This document shows positions 53,997 through 62,056 of a DNA stretch of 64,000 nucleotides, piece after piece; position 1 is the first letter of the stretch; every line of letters starts with the position of its first letter. The stretch is from Trichococcus collinsii. Lineage in GTDB: Bacteria; Bacillota; Bacilli; Lactobacillales; Aerococcaceae. Location: assembly GCF_900107505.1 (NCBI RefSeq), contig NZ_FNQH01000006.1, positions 38,022 through 102,021 of the forward strand, given 5' to 3'. The position numbers were made by a program, and so were the translations under genes. Under the pieces are notes generated by a model. The model was not told the DNA's origin and searched no databases. It worked only from the letters and a program-made list of their open reading frames with translations.

Positions 53997-54842
53997 CTAC
54001 TTGTCTAAAAATCCTATCACTTCTTTTATGAATTCTTCATGGTATTGAAAGATTGAGCCATGACCAGCGTCTTTATAAATCACAAGTTTACTGTTTGGGA
54101 TTCGTTGAACCAAATCATAAGAATTCTCAGTCGGTACCATCCGATCCTCATCACCATTTACGACTAGCGTCGGTTGCGTTATTTTTGACAGATCCGCTGG
54201 ATTTGCTTTACCCCAATGATTGATTGCTCTAAGTTGTGTGTGGTATCCCTTTAAGCTGATCATTTTGTCTCGATCATGCTTCCGTTCCTTTATCCTTGTA
54301 AGGAATTCTTTTGCTTTTCTTTTTCCATTTGAGGTATAAGGAAAGAATAAATATGTTTTCACATCTGTTAATGTGAAAATAGCGCGCACTAAATCCTGGT
54401 TAGAAATTTTTGTTACATTTTCAATCCCTTTTCCACCACGAGGACCCGTTCCGGTTAAAATTACTTTCCTAACTAGAGTTGGTTCAAGTTTCAAGAGTTC
54501 TTGAGCGATCATTCCCCCCATAGAAAGGGACAGAATATCAATCTGCTTAAACCCAAGTGCTTTGATAAAAGCTATCGCATCTTCGGCCATTTCTTTTATC
54601 GTACCCGGCACCTGTCCACTGGATAGGCCTACACCTTTGTTATCGAACGTAATCACCCAATGATGTTTTGCGATGCCGTCGATAATTCTTGGATCCCAGC
54701 TATCGAGATTCGCAGATAAATGTGTGAAGAAAACAATGGGAATCCCTGTTTTTCTTCCTAGTTCCCGATACGCATACGTTATTCCATCAGCCGCTCGGAT
54801 GCTTTTATTCGGCGCGTGAATATATGTCCCACTTTCTTCCAT
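53997..54842 (-). CDS. Alpha/beta hydrolase
   Basis: 281-aa alpha/beta-hydrolase-fold protein. It has an oxyanion-hole region in PIVFFTHLSANLDSWDPR, the nucleophile Ser in LSLSMGGMIAQELL (about residue 107), the acidic residue in LVVNGDEDRMVP, and a C-terminal His in YKDAGHGSIFQ (about 262). Esterase, lipase or haloperoxidase-like activity is possible; the substrate is unknown. It is the last gene of the TetR-SDR-ADH-hydrolase set, 27 bp after the dehydrogenase. Confidence 0.87.
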   Translation of the reverse strand: MEESGTYIHAPNKSIRAADGITYAYRELGRKTGIPIVFFTHLSANLDSWDPRIIDGIAKHHWVITFDNKGVGLSSGQVPGTIKEMAEDAIAFIKALGFKQIDILSLSMGGMIAQELLKLEPTLVRKVILTGTGPRGGKGIENVTKISNQDLVRAIFTLTDVKTYLFFPYTSNGKRKAKEFLTRIKERKHDRDKMISLKGYHTQLRAINHWGKANPADLSKITQPTLVVNGDEDRMVPTENSYDLVQRIPNSKLVIYKDAGHGSIFQYHEEFIKEVIGFLDK

Positions 54843-54869
54843 ACTTGTACGTCCTCATTTCTGTTTTTA

Positions 54870-55877
54870 TCAATCGGAAATCTTGATGACAACTTTCCCT
54901 TTTGGATGTCCACTCGCTACCAGATGCAAGGCTTCATTCACTTGATTTAATGTAAATTCAGTCGGATCGACAGCCGGGATAATATTATTTTCTTCTATAA
55001 TTTTTGAGATTTCTTCCAATTGTGAACCATCAGAACGAACAAATATAAAACGATACTCGACGCCATGTTTTTTAGCTTTTTTATCAAATTTCGCCCCTGC
55101 TAGAGCGAATAGCAGTTGTTTCCACTTTGGAAATCCATGATCTTTTGCAAACTGTTTATTTGGCCCAGTTCGTAGGCTCAGCAATCTTCCTCCGGGTTTG
55201 ATTACCGACAATTCCAAATCAAATTCAGCAGCACCGAGTGTATCAATGACAAAATCCACTCCCTTTAATATTTCCCAATAGTTTTCTTTCGTGTAATCAA
55301 TGTATTGGGTCGCACCGGCAGCGAGAATCTGTTCACGAGCAGCGGGATTCCCTGATACGATGACATTCAGTCCCATGGCTTTGGCTATCGGAACAGCCAT
55401 TTGCCCGAAACTCCCTGATCCACCTGGGATAAAGACTGTTTGTCCAGCTTTAGCATTTAGTTCTTCATGCAAGCCTTGGTACGCTGTCAGGCCAGTTAAA
55501 GGAGCAGCTGCCCCTGTAACTAAGTCGAGATTCTTGGGCAAATGCCAAATTGCTTTAGCATCCACCGCGACATATTCAGCAAAAGCACCTATTTTGTCCA
55601 ACGGAAGTCTTGTATAAATCGCATCATCTTTCTTGAATCCTGAAACAAGTTTTCCGACCTCAGCAATGACTCCAGTCAGCTCATTGCCGATCGTCAAAGG
55701 CATATCGTAATCTTGAATGAGTTTGACGCTTCCTGTGATGTTCAATATTTCCAAATGATTGACAGCGGCTACCTTTACTTTCACCAAAACCTCGTGATCA
55801 CCAATCTCCGGAACAGGAATTTCTACAACTTGCGTTTCAATTATTTTCGAGTATTTTTTGATTTGGACTGCTTTCAT
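54870..55877 (-). CDS. MDR-family NADP-dependent oxidoreductase
   Basis: 335-aa zinc-free medium-chain dehydrogenase of the quinone-reductase group. GroES-like N-terminus with NELTGVIAEVGKLVSGFKKDDAIYTRLP, then a Rossmann domain with PLTGLTAYQGLHEELNAKAGQTVFIPGGSGSFGQMAVPIAKAMG. No Zn-ligand Cys cluster is present. It reduces quinones or alpha,beta-unsaturated carbonyls with NADPH. It has a private promoter region with the same TetR-type dyad that precedes the tetR gene. Confidence 0.88.
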   Translation of the reverse strand: MKAVQIKKYSKIIETQVVEIPVPEIGDHEVLVKVKVAAVNHLEILNITGSVKLIQDYDMPLTIGNELTGVIAEVGKLVSGFKKDDAIYTRLPLDKIGAFAEYVAVDAKAIWHLPKNLDLVTGAAAPLTGLTAYQGLHEELNAKAGQTVFIPGGSGSFGQMAVPIAKAMGLNVIVSGNPAAREQILAAGATQYIDYTKENYWEILKGVDFVIDTLGAAEFDLELSVIKPGGRLLSLRTGPNKQFAKDHGFPKWKQLLFALAGAKFDKKAKKHGVEYRFIFVRSDGSQLEEISKIIEENNIIPAVDPTEFTLNQVNEALHLVASGHPKGKVVIKISD

Positions 55878-55921
55878 ATCAACATCTCCTTTGCTTTATG
55901 TACTGGTGATGACGCCATTCA

Positions 55922-55935
55922 AGAACGACCATTCT
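55922..55935. promoter_or_regulatory. TetR-type operator upstream of the oxidoreductase
   Basis: AGAACGACCATTCT, i.e. the AGAAYG-NN-CRTTCT dyad. It matches the site at 57376 in the tetR promoter. It lies between the SDR and dehydrogenase genes, 45 bp upstream of the latter. Confidence 0.6.
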
Positions 55936-55968
55936 CAAAAGAGCCAAAAAAAAATGGATGCTCAGTGG

Positions 55969-56721
55969 TTAAAAATTTTCTAGAATCGGATAAATTTGAT
56001 CCCTTAATCCAAATTCATAATTACCATCAACGAGGCCAATGACTTTATCGCTGTCGTAAACGTCCATCATAAACCCTGCCATTTCTTTTGCTGTATGAAA
56101 TTTATCAAAGGTTGATCTGTAGTCAAAGTTTTGAACATTTTTTGCATTGTCCACAAATTCTGTTTCCGTCATGGCTGGCGCCAATATTTTTGCTGTCAAT
56201 TTTGCATTTTGCAGTCTGAGTTCGCCGGCAAGACCTTCTGTAAAAGCACTGACATAATATTTTGAAGCGGAATAAACAACACTTCCTAGAGAAATAGCAT
56301 ATCCTAAAGCAGATGAGACATTGATCAATTGGGAGCCTTCGACATTAGCATAGTCTCTCGCGTATAAGGTCGACAAAATTGTTAACGAATCAATATTCAC
56401 CCTTAAAAGCTTCTCTACCTTATCTAAGTTTTCATCGATTATCATTGAGGAATCCCCTAATCCGGCATTATTGATCCATGTCTCAATTTGATAATCCTTT
56501 AAAGTTTGATACAAATCATGGGCTTGTTTTGTATCAGACAAGTCACTTATTTGTATAATGACATCCAAGTCAGAATTGATGCTCTTGATCGTTGCCTTAA
56601 GTTCTTCCAGTTTAAACCCTCTTCTGGCGACCACAATCAGGTTCTTACCACGTCTAGCGAATGCTAATGCTGTTTCGTACCCAATCCCTGAACTGGCACC
56701 GGTGATAACTGTGTATTTCAT
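55969..56721 (-). CDS. SDR-family oxidoreductase
   Basis: 250-aa classical short-chain dehydrogenase. Cofactor motif KYTVITGASSGIGYETALAFARRG, NNAG in TWINNAGLGDSSM, and catalytic Ser/Tyr/Lys in LINVSSALGYAISLGSVVYSASKYYVSAF. It is the first gene after tetR, 28 bp away. The related dehydrogenase and hydrolase downstream suggest a small-molecule detoxification or redox set; the substrate is unknown. Confidence 0.88.
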   Translation of the reverse strand: MKYTVITGASSGIGYETALAFARRGKNLIVVARRGFKLEELKATIKSINSDLDVIIQISDLSDTKQAHDLYQTLKDYQIETWINNAGLGDSSMIIDENLDKVEKLLRVNIDSLTILSTLYARDYANVEGSQLINVSSALGYAISLGSVVYSASKYYVSAFTEGLAGELRLQNAKLTAKILAPAMTETEFVDNAKNVQNFDYRSTFDKFHTAKEMAGFMMDVYDSDKVIGLVDGNYEFGLRDQIYPILENF

Positions 56722-56749
56722 AGTTGGTTTCTCCTTTGAATTTTTCAGA

Positions 56750-57340
56750 TTATTTTGATGGATTATTTTTCAATATAGATAGCGTCAGATCAATCGTCGA
56801 ATCGAACTCTTTTGGATCTGCTGTGATTTTCACTAATACTCTGACGCCAATAAGCGCATTATGGATAAAATGTGAGAGTTCACTGATATCAAACGAACGG
56901 TCAACTTCCCCTCTTGCTTTTCCTCTAATCAATAGATCCGCTATCAAATTTTCGGTCTGCTTGAAAGCGGACTTTATTCTTTGAGAAACATCATTATCAA
57001 GCAAGGACAACTCTACTGCCGTATTCACCATCAAACATCCCTTCGGATAGGTATTATCAGAGTAGACTGCCAGTTCAAATATTTTTCTGATGGATTCAAC
57101 AGTGGTCATCTCTTCCGTTATCTGTTTCCTAATCTGGGAAGCGACAAGCGATTCATAGCGTTCCAAAGTTTGTACAAAAAGAGAATGCTTATCCCCAAAC
57201 GTATCGTATAAACTCCTGCGATGGATTCCCATCTGATCCACCAAATCCTGAATCGAGGTTTTTTCAAATCCTTGTCTCCAAAAGATTTCCATCGCTCTAT
57301 CCAAAGCCTGTTCTTCATTAAATTCTTTACTTCTAGCCAA
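56750..57340 (-). CDS. TetR-family regulator of the SDR/ADH operon
   Basis: 196-aa regulator with the N-terminal helix-turn-helix RAMEIFWRQGFEKTSIQDLVDQMGIHRRSLYDTFGDKHSLF (about residues 13-52) and a C-terminal domain of the TetR_C_16/YvdT kind (LAVYSDNTYPKGCLMVNTAVEL, a pattern seen in regulators near quinone or aldehyde genes). A TTG start at 57340 is set by AAGGAGG. Dyads AGAATG-AA-CGTTCT upstream and AGAACG-AC-CATTCT before the dehydrogenase suggest it represses both promoters. Confidence 0.88.
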   Translation of the reverse strand: MARSKEFNEEQALDRAMEIFWRQGFEKTSIQDLVDQMGIHRRSLYDTFGDKHSLFVQTLERYESLVASQIRKQITEEMTTVESIRKIFELAVYSDNTYPKGCLMVNTAVELSLLDNDVSQRIKSAFKQTENLIADLLIRGKARGEVDRSFDISELSHFIHNALIGVRVLVKITADPKEFDSTIDLTLSILKNNPSK

Positions 57341-57375
57341 GTTATTTCCTCCTTTCAAAATCTGATCCTAATTCT

Positions 57376-57389
57376 AGAATGAACGTTCT
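57376..57389. promoter_or_regulatory. TetR-type operator upstream of the tetR gene
   Basis: AGAATGAACGTTCT follows the AGAAYG-NN-CRTTCT dyad, 36 bp upstream of the TTG start. The same dyad lies at 55922. Confidence 0.6.
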
Positions 57390-57427
57390 CAATACACAAT
57401 ACCACTTCTCGTTTGATCCGTAAAGAA

Positions 57428-57655
57428 AATCATCATACCGAAAACCACAAAAAGGAGTGCTCAGCTGGTTGCTGAGCACTCCTTTGTTATTATTTGGTGA
57501 AGCTCGTTTGCCTTCGCTGTCCTCCGGTGAAGGGACTTTAATCGGAGATGAGTTTTTGCTCGTTTAGCTGTTCTCCGGTTAACCGATCCACACCGGAGCA
57601 CAACACCGGTATCTCCGCTCTCCTCCGGCCAGCAGTCCCTCCCCGGAGGAGAGTC
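57428..57655. repeat. Palindrome array E, second copy of the 220-bp element
   Basis: Units start at 57522, 57573 and 57623. A 13-bp perfect terminator-like stem AGGAGTGCTCAGC/GCTGAGCACTCCT (57453-57483) precedes them. Both units and spacers resemble those of array D. It fills the tetR-zwf gap, 36 bp beyond the zwf stop codon. Confidence 0.88.
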
Positions 57656-57684
57656 TGCCCGGTCACAAGGACAAACAAACGGAT

Positions 57685-59190
57685 CTATTCCTTCAGCAAC
57701 CCGCGCTCGCGGTACCACTCGTCCGGTTTCCAGACCCACTGGTGGTTTTCTTTTTTCAACAGATCAAATGCTTCTTTTGGTCCCATTGTTCTTGCGGCAT
57801 ACTTCGGAATTTCTTCATTGCCGCGGTCCCACGTTTCACGGATCGCATCGATGATTCTCCATGATTGCGCGACTTCTTCCCAACGCGCAAAATTGGTAGC
57901 ATCTCCCAAAATCACATCATAGATCAGACGCTCATACGCTTCTGGCGTATTCTCCATCATCTCGCTATCATGGCGGTACTCCAATTTGATCGGCTGCGTA
58001 TTGAATCCTTGCCCGATTTCTTTCCGGTTCATAGTCAAAGCAAAACCTTCTGTTGGCTGGATATAAATGGTCAGATCGTTTGCCGGGACAGCTTTCTCAG
58101 CATCAAATGGATTGACGGGAACTTTTTTGAAAACGATATTGACGCGCGTTCCTTTTTCCGTCAGGCGTTTTCCGGTGCGCACATAAAAAGGCACTCCGTT
58201 CCAACGCGGATTGTCGACCATGAATTTGCCGGCTACAAACGTTTCCGTCCTCGAATCGCTTGCGACATTCGGCTCTTCTTTATATGCAACAAATCCCTGA
58301 TCACCCAAACGACCTGCCGCATACTGCGCTCTGACGAAATTTTCGCGGACTTCTTCCGGCGAATAGATACGCACATCATTCAGTGCTTTGATTTTGGCTG
58401 TTTGGATATTCGCTTCGGATACGGAGGCTAACGGTTCCATCGCCAACAGAGACAATACTTGCAGAATATGGTTTTGGACCATATCCTTCAAAGCCCCACT
58501 GTGGTCATAGTAGCCGCCGCGCTCTTCCACGCCCAATTCCTCGGCAAAAGTGATCTGAATATTTTCGATATAATCACGATTCCACGAGGATTCCAGGAAC
58601 GGATTCGTCAAACGGACGGCCAAAATATTTTGGATCATCTCTTTGCCCAAATAGTGATCGATCCTGAAAATATCCTCTTCCGGGAACACTTGCGTGATCT
58701 GGTCATTCAATTTCTCAGCTGAATCATAATCCATCCCAAATGGCTTTTCGATTACGACGCGGTTGAAGCCGTTTTCCGTCACAATCTGCTGACCTTTCAG
58801 ATGCGTCACGATTGGCCCAAAAAATTGCGGCGCCATCGCCAGATAATACATACGGTTCTGATCCAAATCATATTTCGCATCTAATCTGTCAGCCAACTCT
58901 TTGAGATGAACGTAATGCTCTACATCGGAAACATCATGCGCACGATAATAAAAGTGGCTTAAAAAAGCAGCTTTTTCCGCTTCTGTTGGCTGGAATGATT
59001 GAATCGATTCCGAAACCACATCCCGAAAATGCTCGTCGCTCCACTCTCTTCTTGCCGTCCCGATCACCGCGAAACGTTCTGCCAATGCACCGCTTCGAAA
59101 TAATCGGAAAAATGAAGGATATAACTTTCTTTGGGCTAAATCACCTGTCGCGCCGAATAATACAATCAATACTGGATTTGTTTTTACCAC
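57685..59190 (-). CDS. zwf: Glucose-6-phosphate dehydrogenase
   Basis: 501-aa enzyme oxidising glucose-6-phosphate to 6-phosphogluconolactone with NADP, the first oxidative pentose-phosphate step. NADP motif VLFGATGDLAQRKLYPSFF at the N-terminus. The active-site signature RIDHYLGKEMIQN is at about residue 175. GVPFYVRTGKRL and the C-terminal WEEVAQSWRIIDAI are typical. A GTG start at 59190 is set by GTAGGAGG; the longer ATG frame is rejected. Monocistronic. Confidence 0.95.
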   Translation of the reverse strand: MVKTNPVLIVLFGATGDLAQRKLYPSFFRLFRSGALAERFAVIGTARREWSDEHFRDVVSESIQSFQPTEAEKAAFLSHFYYRAHDVSDVEHYVHLKELADRLDAKYDLDQNRMYYLAMAPQFFGPIVTHLKGQQIVTENGFNRVVIEKPFGMDYDSAEKLNDQITQVFPEEDIFRIDHYLGKEMIQNILAVRLTNPFLESSWNRDYIENIQITFAEELGVEERGGYYDHSGALKDMVQNHILQVLSLLAMEPLASVSEANIQTAKIKALNDVRIYSPEEVRENFVRAQYAAGRLGDQGFVAYKEEPNVASDSRTETFVAGKFMVDNPRWNGVPFYVRTGKRLTEKGTRVNIVFKKVPVNPFDAEKAVPANDLTIYIQPTEGFALTMNRKEIGQGFNTQPIKLEYRHDSEMMENTPEAYERLIYDVILGDATNFARWEEVAQSWRIIDAIRETWDRGNEEIPKYAARTMGPKEAFDLLKKENHQWVWKPDEWYRERGLLKE

Positions 59191-59292
59191 CTTATCGCCT
59201 CCTACATTACTTAATATTTCCATAATACCATGATTAGCGGAAAGTTCCTTCACTCTTAGAGAATTTGAGCAACTGAAAAATCAAAAATATTT

Positions 59293-59931
59293 TTAATAAA
59301 ACGATGGTTTCGGGAAATCAGTGTTGGGTTCGCTGACGCCCAAGCTTTTGTTTGAATAGACAGCGGGATTTTCGATGATGTCTATGATTAGACGAGCAAC
59401 TGCTTGGCGAGCCACTTGCGCACCGATGAAAGGTTCACCTTTTTGGCTGACCCTATACTTTTCGTTGCCATCCTGATTGTAAAGCCAAGTCAAGCGCAGC
59501 AAAGTATAATCTATCCCGGAATCTTCAATGATCTTCGCTGATTCTTTATGACGGTTCGTGCCCGTGCGGCCGACCATACGGGCATTCCATTTCCCAAACT
59601 CGCCGATCACTTCATCATAGATCCCAAGAATTGTTGCACCTATTATTTTCGTAACGCCGGATTTTTCAGCGGTATCCACAATCGTTTGAGTGGCATCCAG
59701 CGAATTCATGTCATTCAGATAAACAATCGAGACGTCTTTCATAGCTTCCAGCAACTTTACGGAATCATTGAAATCCCCGTCTAGGATCGTGATTCGGCTT
59801 GGGTCACTGTTGGCGATTCGTCTGTTGGCATTACGGGCATACAGTACTAATTCTGCCTCAGTTTCCTGCAACAACTTTCCCGTCACCATTTTCGAAATTT
59901 GTCCTGCTGCACCTAAAATCAATATTTTCAT
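59293..59931 (-). CDS. NmrA-like NAD(P)-binding protein
   Basis: 212-aa atypical SDR (NmrA/HSCARG-like). The Rossmann start is ILILGAAGQISKMVTGKLL, with DGDFNDSVKLLEAMKDVSIVYLND and a catalytically incomplete middle. The C-terminus KSLGVSEPNTDFPKPSFY is typical of this family. It may sense NADPH or act as an oxidoreductase. It is expressed from a 19-bp-spacer MerR-type promoter (59966-59996), hence probably part of the regulon of the MerR protein at 925-1371. Confidence 0.82.
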   Translation of the reverse strand: MKILILGAAGQISKMVTGKLLQETEAELVLYARNANRRIANSDPSRITILDGDFNDSVKLLEAMKDVSIVYLNDMNSLDATQTIVDTAEKSGVTKIIGATILGIYDEVIGEFGKWNARMVGRTGTNRHKESAKIIEDSGIDYTLLRLTWLYNQDGNEKYRVSQKGEPFIGAQVARQAVARLIIDIIENPAVYSNKSLGVSEPNTDFPKPSFY

Positions 59932-59965
59932 GTCAAAATCCCCTTTTCATATATTCGATATCCTC

Positions 59966-59996
59966 AGTGTAGACCCTGAAGTTCACTCCAAGTCAA
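59966..59996 (-). promoter_or_regulatory. MerR-type promoter of the NmrA-like gene
   Basis: -35 TTGACT (59991-59996) and -10 TACACT (59966-59971) are separated by 19 bp. The spacer dyad is GGAGTGAACTTC. Same design as at 908, 1409 and 61149. Confidence 0.7.
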
Positions 59997-60060
59997 TCAT
60001 AAACTTTTCAGTAGAGCTGTTCATTTCAAAGAGGTGCCACTGAATTCGGATTGTAGTACG

Positions 60061-60090
60061 AAAAAAACACTTCCTGATAATCAGGAAGTG
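60061..60090 (-). terminator. Terminator after the TMEM175-like gene
   Basis: CACTTCCTGA (60068-60077) and TCAGGAAGTG (60081-60090) form a perfect stem with a three-base loop. Seven T follow on the minus strand (60061-60067). Confidence 0.9.
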
Positions 60091-60096
60091 CCTTTC

Positions 60097-60675
60097 TTAT
60101 AAATGTTCCACTTCTTTCATATGTGCGGGCAGAGCAAGGAACACTGCAACCAGCAAAACACTGATCATCATTGCAGGCGGGTAAACGGTAATGGCGATGA
60201 TGAAGCCGATGCCTTTTATGATCAAATCGATGGTCAGCCATCTTTTCCTGAAGGAAATTTTGCTCCTGAGCACCTCATTTTCAGCATTCGCCTTCACCAG
60301 CGAATCGCTCAACAAGATATTGCTGAAAGTGGTCAGCACAACGATGACGCCGTAAAACCCCTGGGCAAAGGCATTGTCGAAATGATTGCTGACGATTTTC
60401 GTGACATAGGGAAAGAGCGACTAGAAAAAGAGGATGGAAAGGTTGTACCAAATGACCGGTATGGATATTTTTTCAACATTTTGCCATTCATTGTGCAAGC
60501 CGATCCACATGGTTCCCAACCAGAAAAAGGAAAGCGTGTAAGCCGAATAGCTGCCCTTAAGCGCCCATAACCCCTGCAAACTGAGGGTCTCCGGCTCCTG
60601 TAACTCCAAAACCAAAATAGTCATGATGATAGCCAGAATAGCATCCGTAAAAGCGATCAACCTATCCTTATTCAT
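60097..60675 (-). pseudogene. TMEM175/DUF1211-family channel gene with an in-frame stop
   Basis: The frame opens MNKDRLIAFTDAILAIIMTILVLELQEP, which has the R...F(S/T)D motif of bacterial TMEM175 potassium channels, then WLGTMWIGLHNEWQNVEK. It runs into TAG at 60421-60423 after NLSILFF. The reading frame continues on the other side (SLFPYVTKIVSNHF, then VLTTFSNILLSDSL, then GIGFIIAITVYPP) to 60097 without a frame change. Full length would be about 192 aa. One nonsense codon therefore splits an otherwise intact gene. The ATG has AAGGGG. Confidence 0.78.
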
Positions 60676-60728
60676 ATAAATTTCCCCTTTGTTTTTGCTG
60701 GATGAAATTTGATGAAGTGCAGAAAGCT

Positions 60729-61070
60729 TTAATAGGTACTGGCCTCTTGTCGAACAATCAGCCATTCCCCATTTCGCTTTTCAAAATAATTTTTAATTTG
60801 AAGTCTCCACGTGTGTCTTGATCCGTAGATGCGCGCATCCACTTTGCTTTGACCAATAAAACTGGCTTTATTGCCCTCAATCTTGATGTTCTTGATATTC
60901 TCTTCAGTGATTGAATAATAGCGCATCTGTTCGCTTTTAATTTGAGCAAACCATTCATTTTTAGTTTGATCATACCCGGTCATATGGATCAAGTGCATGT
61001 CGTCCGCAAGAATATGATCCAGCTTGTCTATGTCTTTGGTAACCATCGCTTGACTCACCGCGCGGTACAA
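60729..61070 (-). CDS. NTF2/SnoaL-like protein, possible damaged start
   Basis: At least 113 aa of a SnoaL/DUF4440-like cone fold: LYRAVSQAMVTKDIDKLDHILADDMHLIHMTG, and a C-terminal WRLQIKNYFEKRNGEWLIVRQEAS strand pair. The well-placed start (ATG at 61100 or 61094 after AGAGGAA) is followed almost at once by TAA at 61086-61088 in the same frame. Translation could begin only at a TTG at 61070 without a ribosome binding site, so the gene may be broken. It belongs to a MerR-type promoter unit with the TMEM175-like gene downstream. Confidence 0.65.
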   Translation of the reverse strand: MYRAVSQAMVTKDIDKLDHILADDMHLIHMTGYDQTKNEWFAQIKSEQMRYYSITEENIKNIKIEGNKASFIGQSKVDARIYGSRHTWRLQIKNYFEKRNGEWLIVRQEASTY

Positions 61071-61148
61071 TTCAATAATTTGTTGTTAATCCATGTTCAT
61101 TTCCTCTTCTCTTGTTTCTATAGTCGTCGAATCTTTATGATTAGTGCA

Positions 61149-61179
61149 AGTATAGAACTTGGAGTTGACTACAAGTCAA
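61149..61179 (-). promoter_or_regulatory. MerR-type promoter of the NTF2/TMEM175 unit
   Basis: -35 TTGACT (61174-61179) and -10 TATACT (61149-61154) are separated by 19 bp. The spacer dyad is TAGTCAACTCCA. Both boxes are near consensus. Confidence 0.72.
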
Positions 61180-61199
61180 GAGTAAATGATATTTCACCT

Positions 61200-61730
61200 T
61201 TACAAATCATCGATGGATGAATTCAAAGCATTGCTGATCAAGAATCTAATTTCCAAGTCATTTACAGGACTGCGTTCCATGGCAGAAAGATAATCGTCCT
61301 TATTGATCTGGTTCCAATCTACAACTTTCCTCAGTTCTTTCTTTAAAATCAGATCCAACCAGATGCGTGCACTCCGGCCATTTCCATCTCGAAAAGGATG
61401 AGCGATATTCATCTCAACATATTTCGCTACAATTTCCTCGATAGTGGATTGCGGCATACTGCCAATGTGATCCAAAGAAACTTCCAAGTGCATACTGGGT
61501 GCAAATCTGAAGTTTTCCTTGGAAATATTCAAGATACGGGTCTTTCCCGCAAAATCATAAATATCATAAAACACATATTTATGAACCGCTGCTAACCCTT
61601 TATATGTTCCGAATTCTAAATTTTTGATACCGCCTGAATCATATAAACGTTTAGCGTAAGTTTTACTGATCCGTTCTTCCATTTTCACAAACTCAACTTG
61701 GTTTGTGATTCCCAATTTGTTATCTAACAT
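61200..61730 (-). CDS. Fic-domain protein
   Basis: 176-aa Fic protein with the active-site loop AHPFRDGNGRSARIWLDLIL (HPFxDGNGR, about residues 112-121) and the flap region YKGLAAVHKYVFYDIYDFAGKTR. Such enzymes transfer AMP or other nucleotide moieties to Ser, Thr or Tyr hydroxyls of target proteins. No S/TxxxE(G/N) inhibitory helix is obvious, and no antitoxin gene lies upstream. AAGGAG precedes the ATG. It stands alone between a MerR-type promoter and repeat array F. Fic toxins and housekeeping AMPylators cannot be told apart here. Confidence 0.87.
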   Translation of the reverse strand: MLDNKLGITNQVEFVKMEERISKTYAKRLYDSGGIKNLEFGTYKGLAAVHKYVFYDIYDFAGKTRILNISKENFRFAPSMHLEVSLDHIGSMPQSTIEEIVAKYVEMNIAHPFRDGNGRSARIWLDLILKKELRKVVDWNQINKDDYLSAMERSPVNDLEIRFLISNALNSSIDDL

Positions 61731-61820
61731 GCTTAGACTCCTTTCATCCGCTTATTTCTCTGTTATCACTGTTCTAGTCTATCGTCTGAATGTCGTCTAA
61801 GCCAAGAAGGGATTGCTGTT

Positions 61821-61947
61821 CTCCGGCTAGGCGCACCTAGTCGGAGATGCGTCAGCATTTCCCCGTCCTTCTCCGTCAAGGCAGTCTTCGTCGGAGGTGA
61901 GGTGTGCATTCCATCATCTCCTCCTGCCAGAAGGTCTTTCCCCGGAG
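61821..61947. repeat. Palindrome array F (three units, 50-bp period)
   Basis: Units start at 61821, 61871 and 61921, each 26-27 bp with CTCCG..GGAG arms. It lies about 110 bp beyond the kduD stop codon, between it and the fic gene. Confidence 0.82.
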
Positions 61948-62010
61948 ATCCGGTCGAAACTGCAGCATCGGCATCAGCAGATCATCAGCCTCTTCATTCA
62001 ACACCAACCC

Positions 62011-62042
62011 AAAAAAGCACCCCTGCCGTCCGGTAGGGATGC
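62011..62042 (-). terminator. Terminator after kduD
   Basis: GCACCCCTGCC (62017-62027) pairs with GGTAGGGATGC (62032-62042) with a mismatch. Six T follow on the minus strand (62011-62016). Confidence 0.7.
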
Positions 62043-62056
62043 CCACATATATGCTC

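Noticed and set aside
57461..57739. Open reading frame of 92 codons across array E and the 3' end of zwf
   Set aside because: It overlaps a proven gene and a palindromic repeat, has no ribosome binding site, and its residues simply mirror the repeats.
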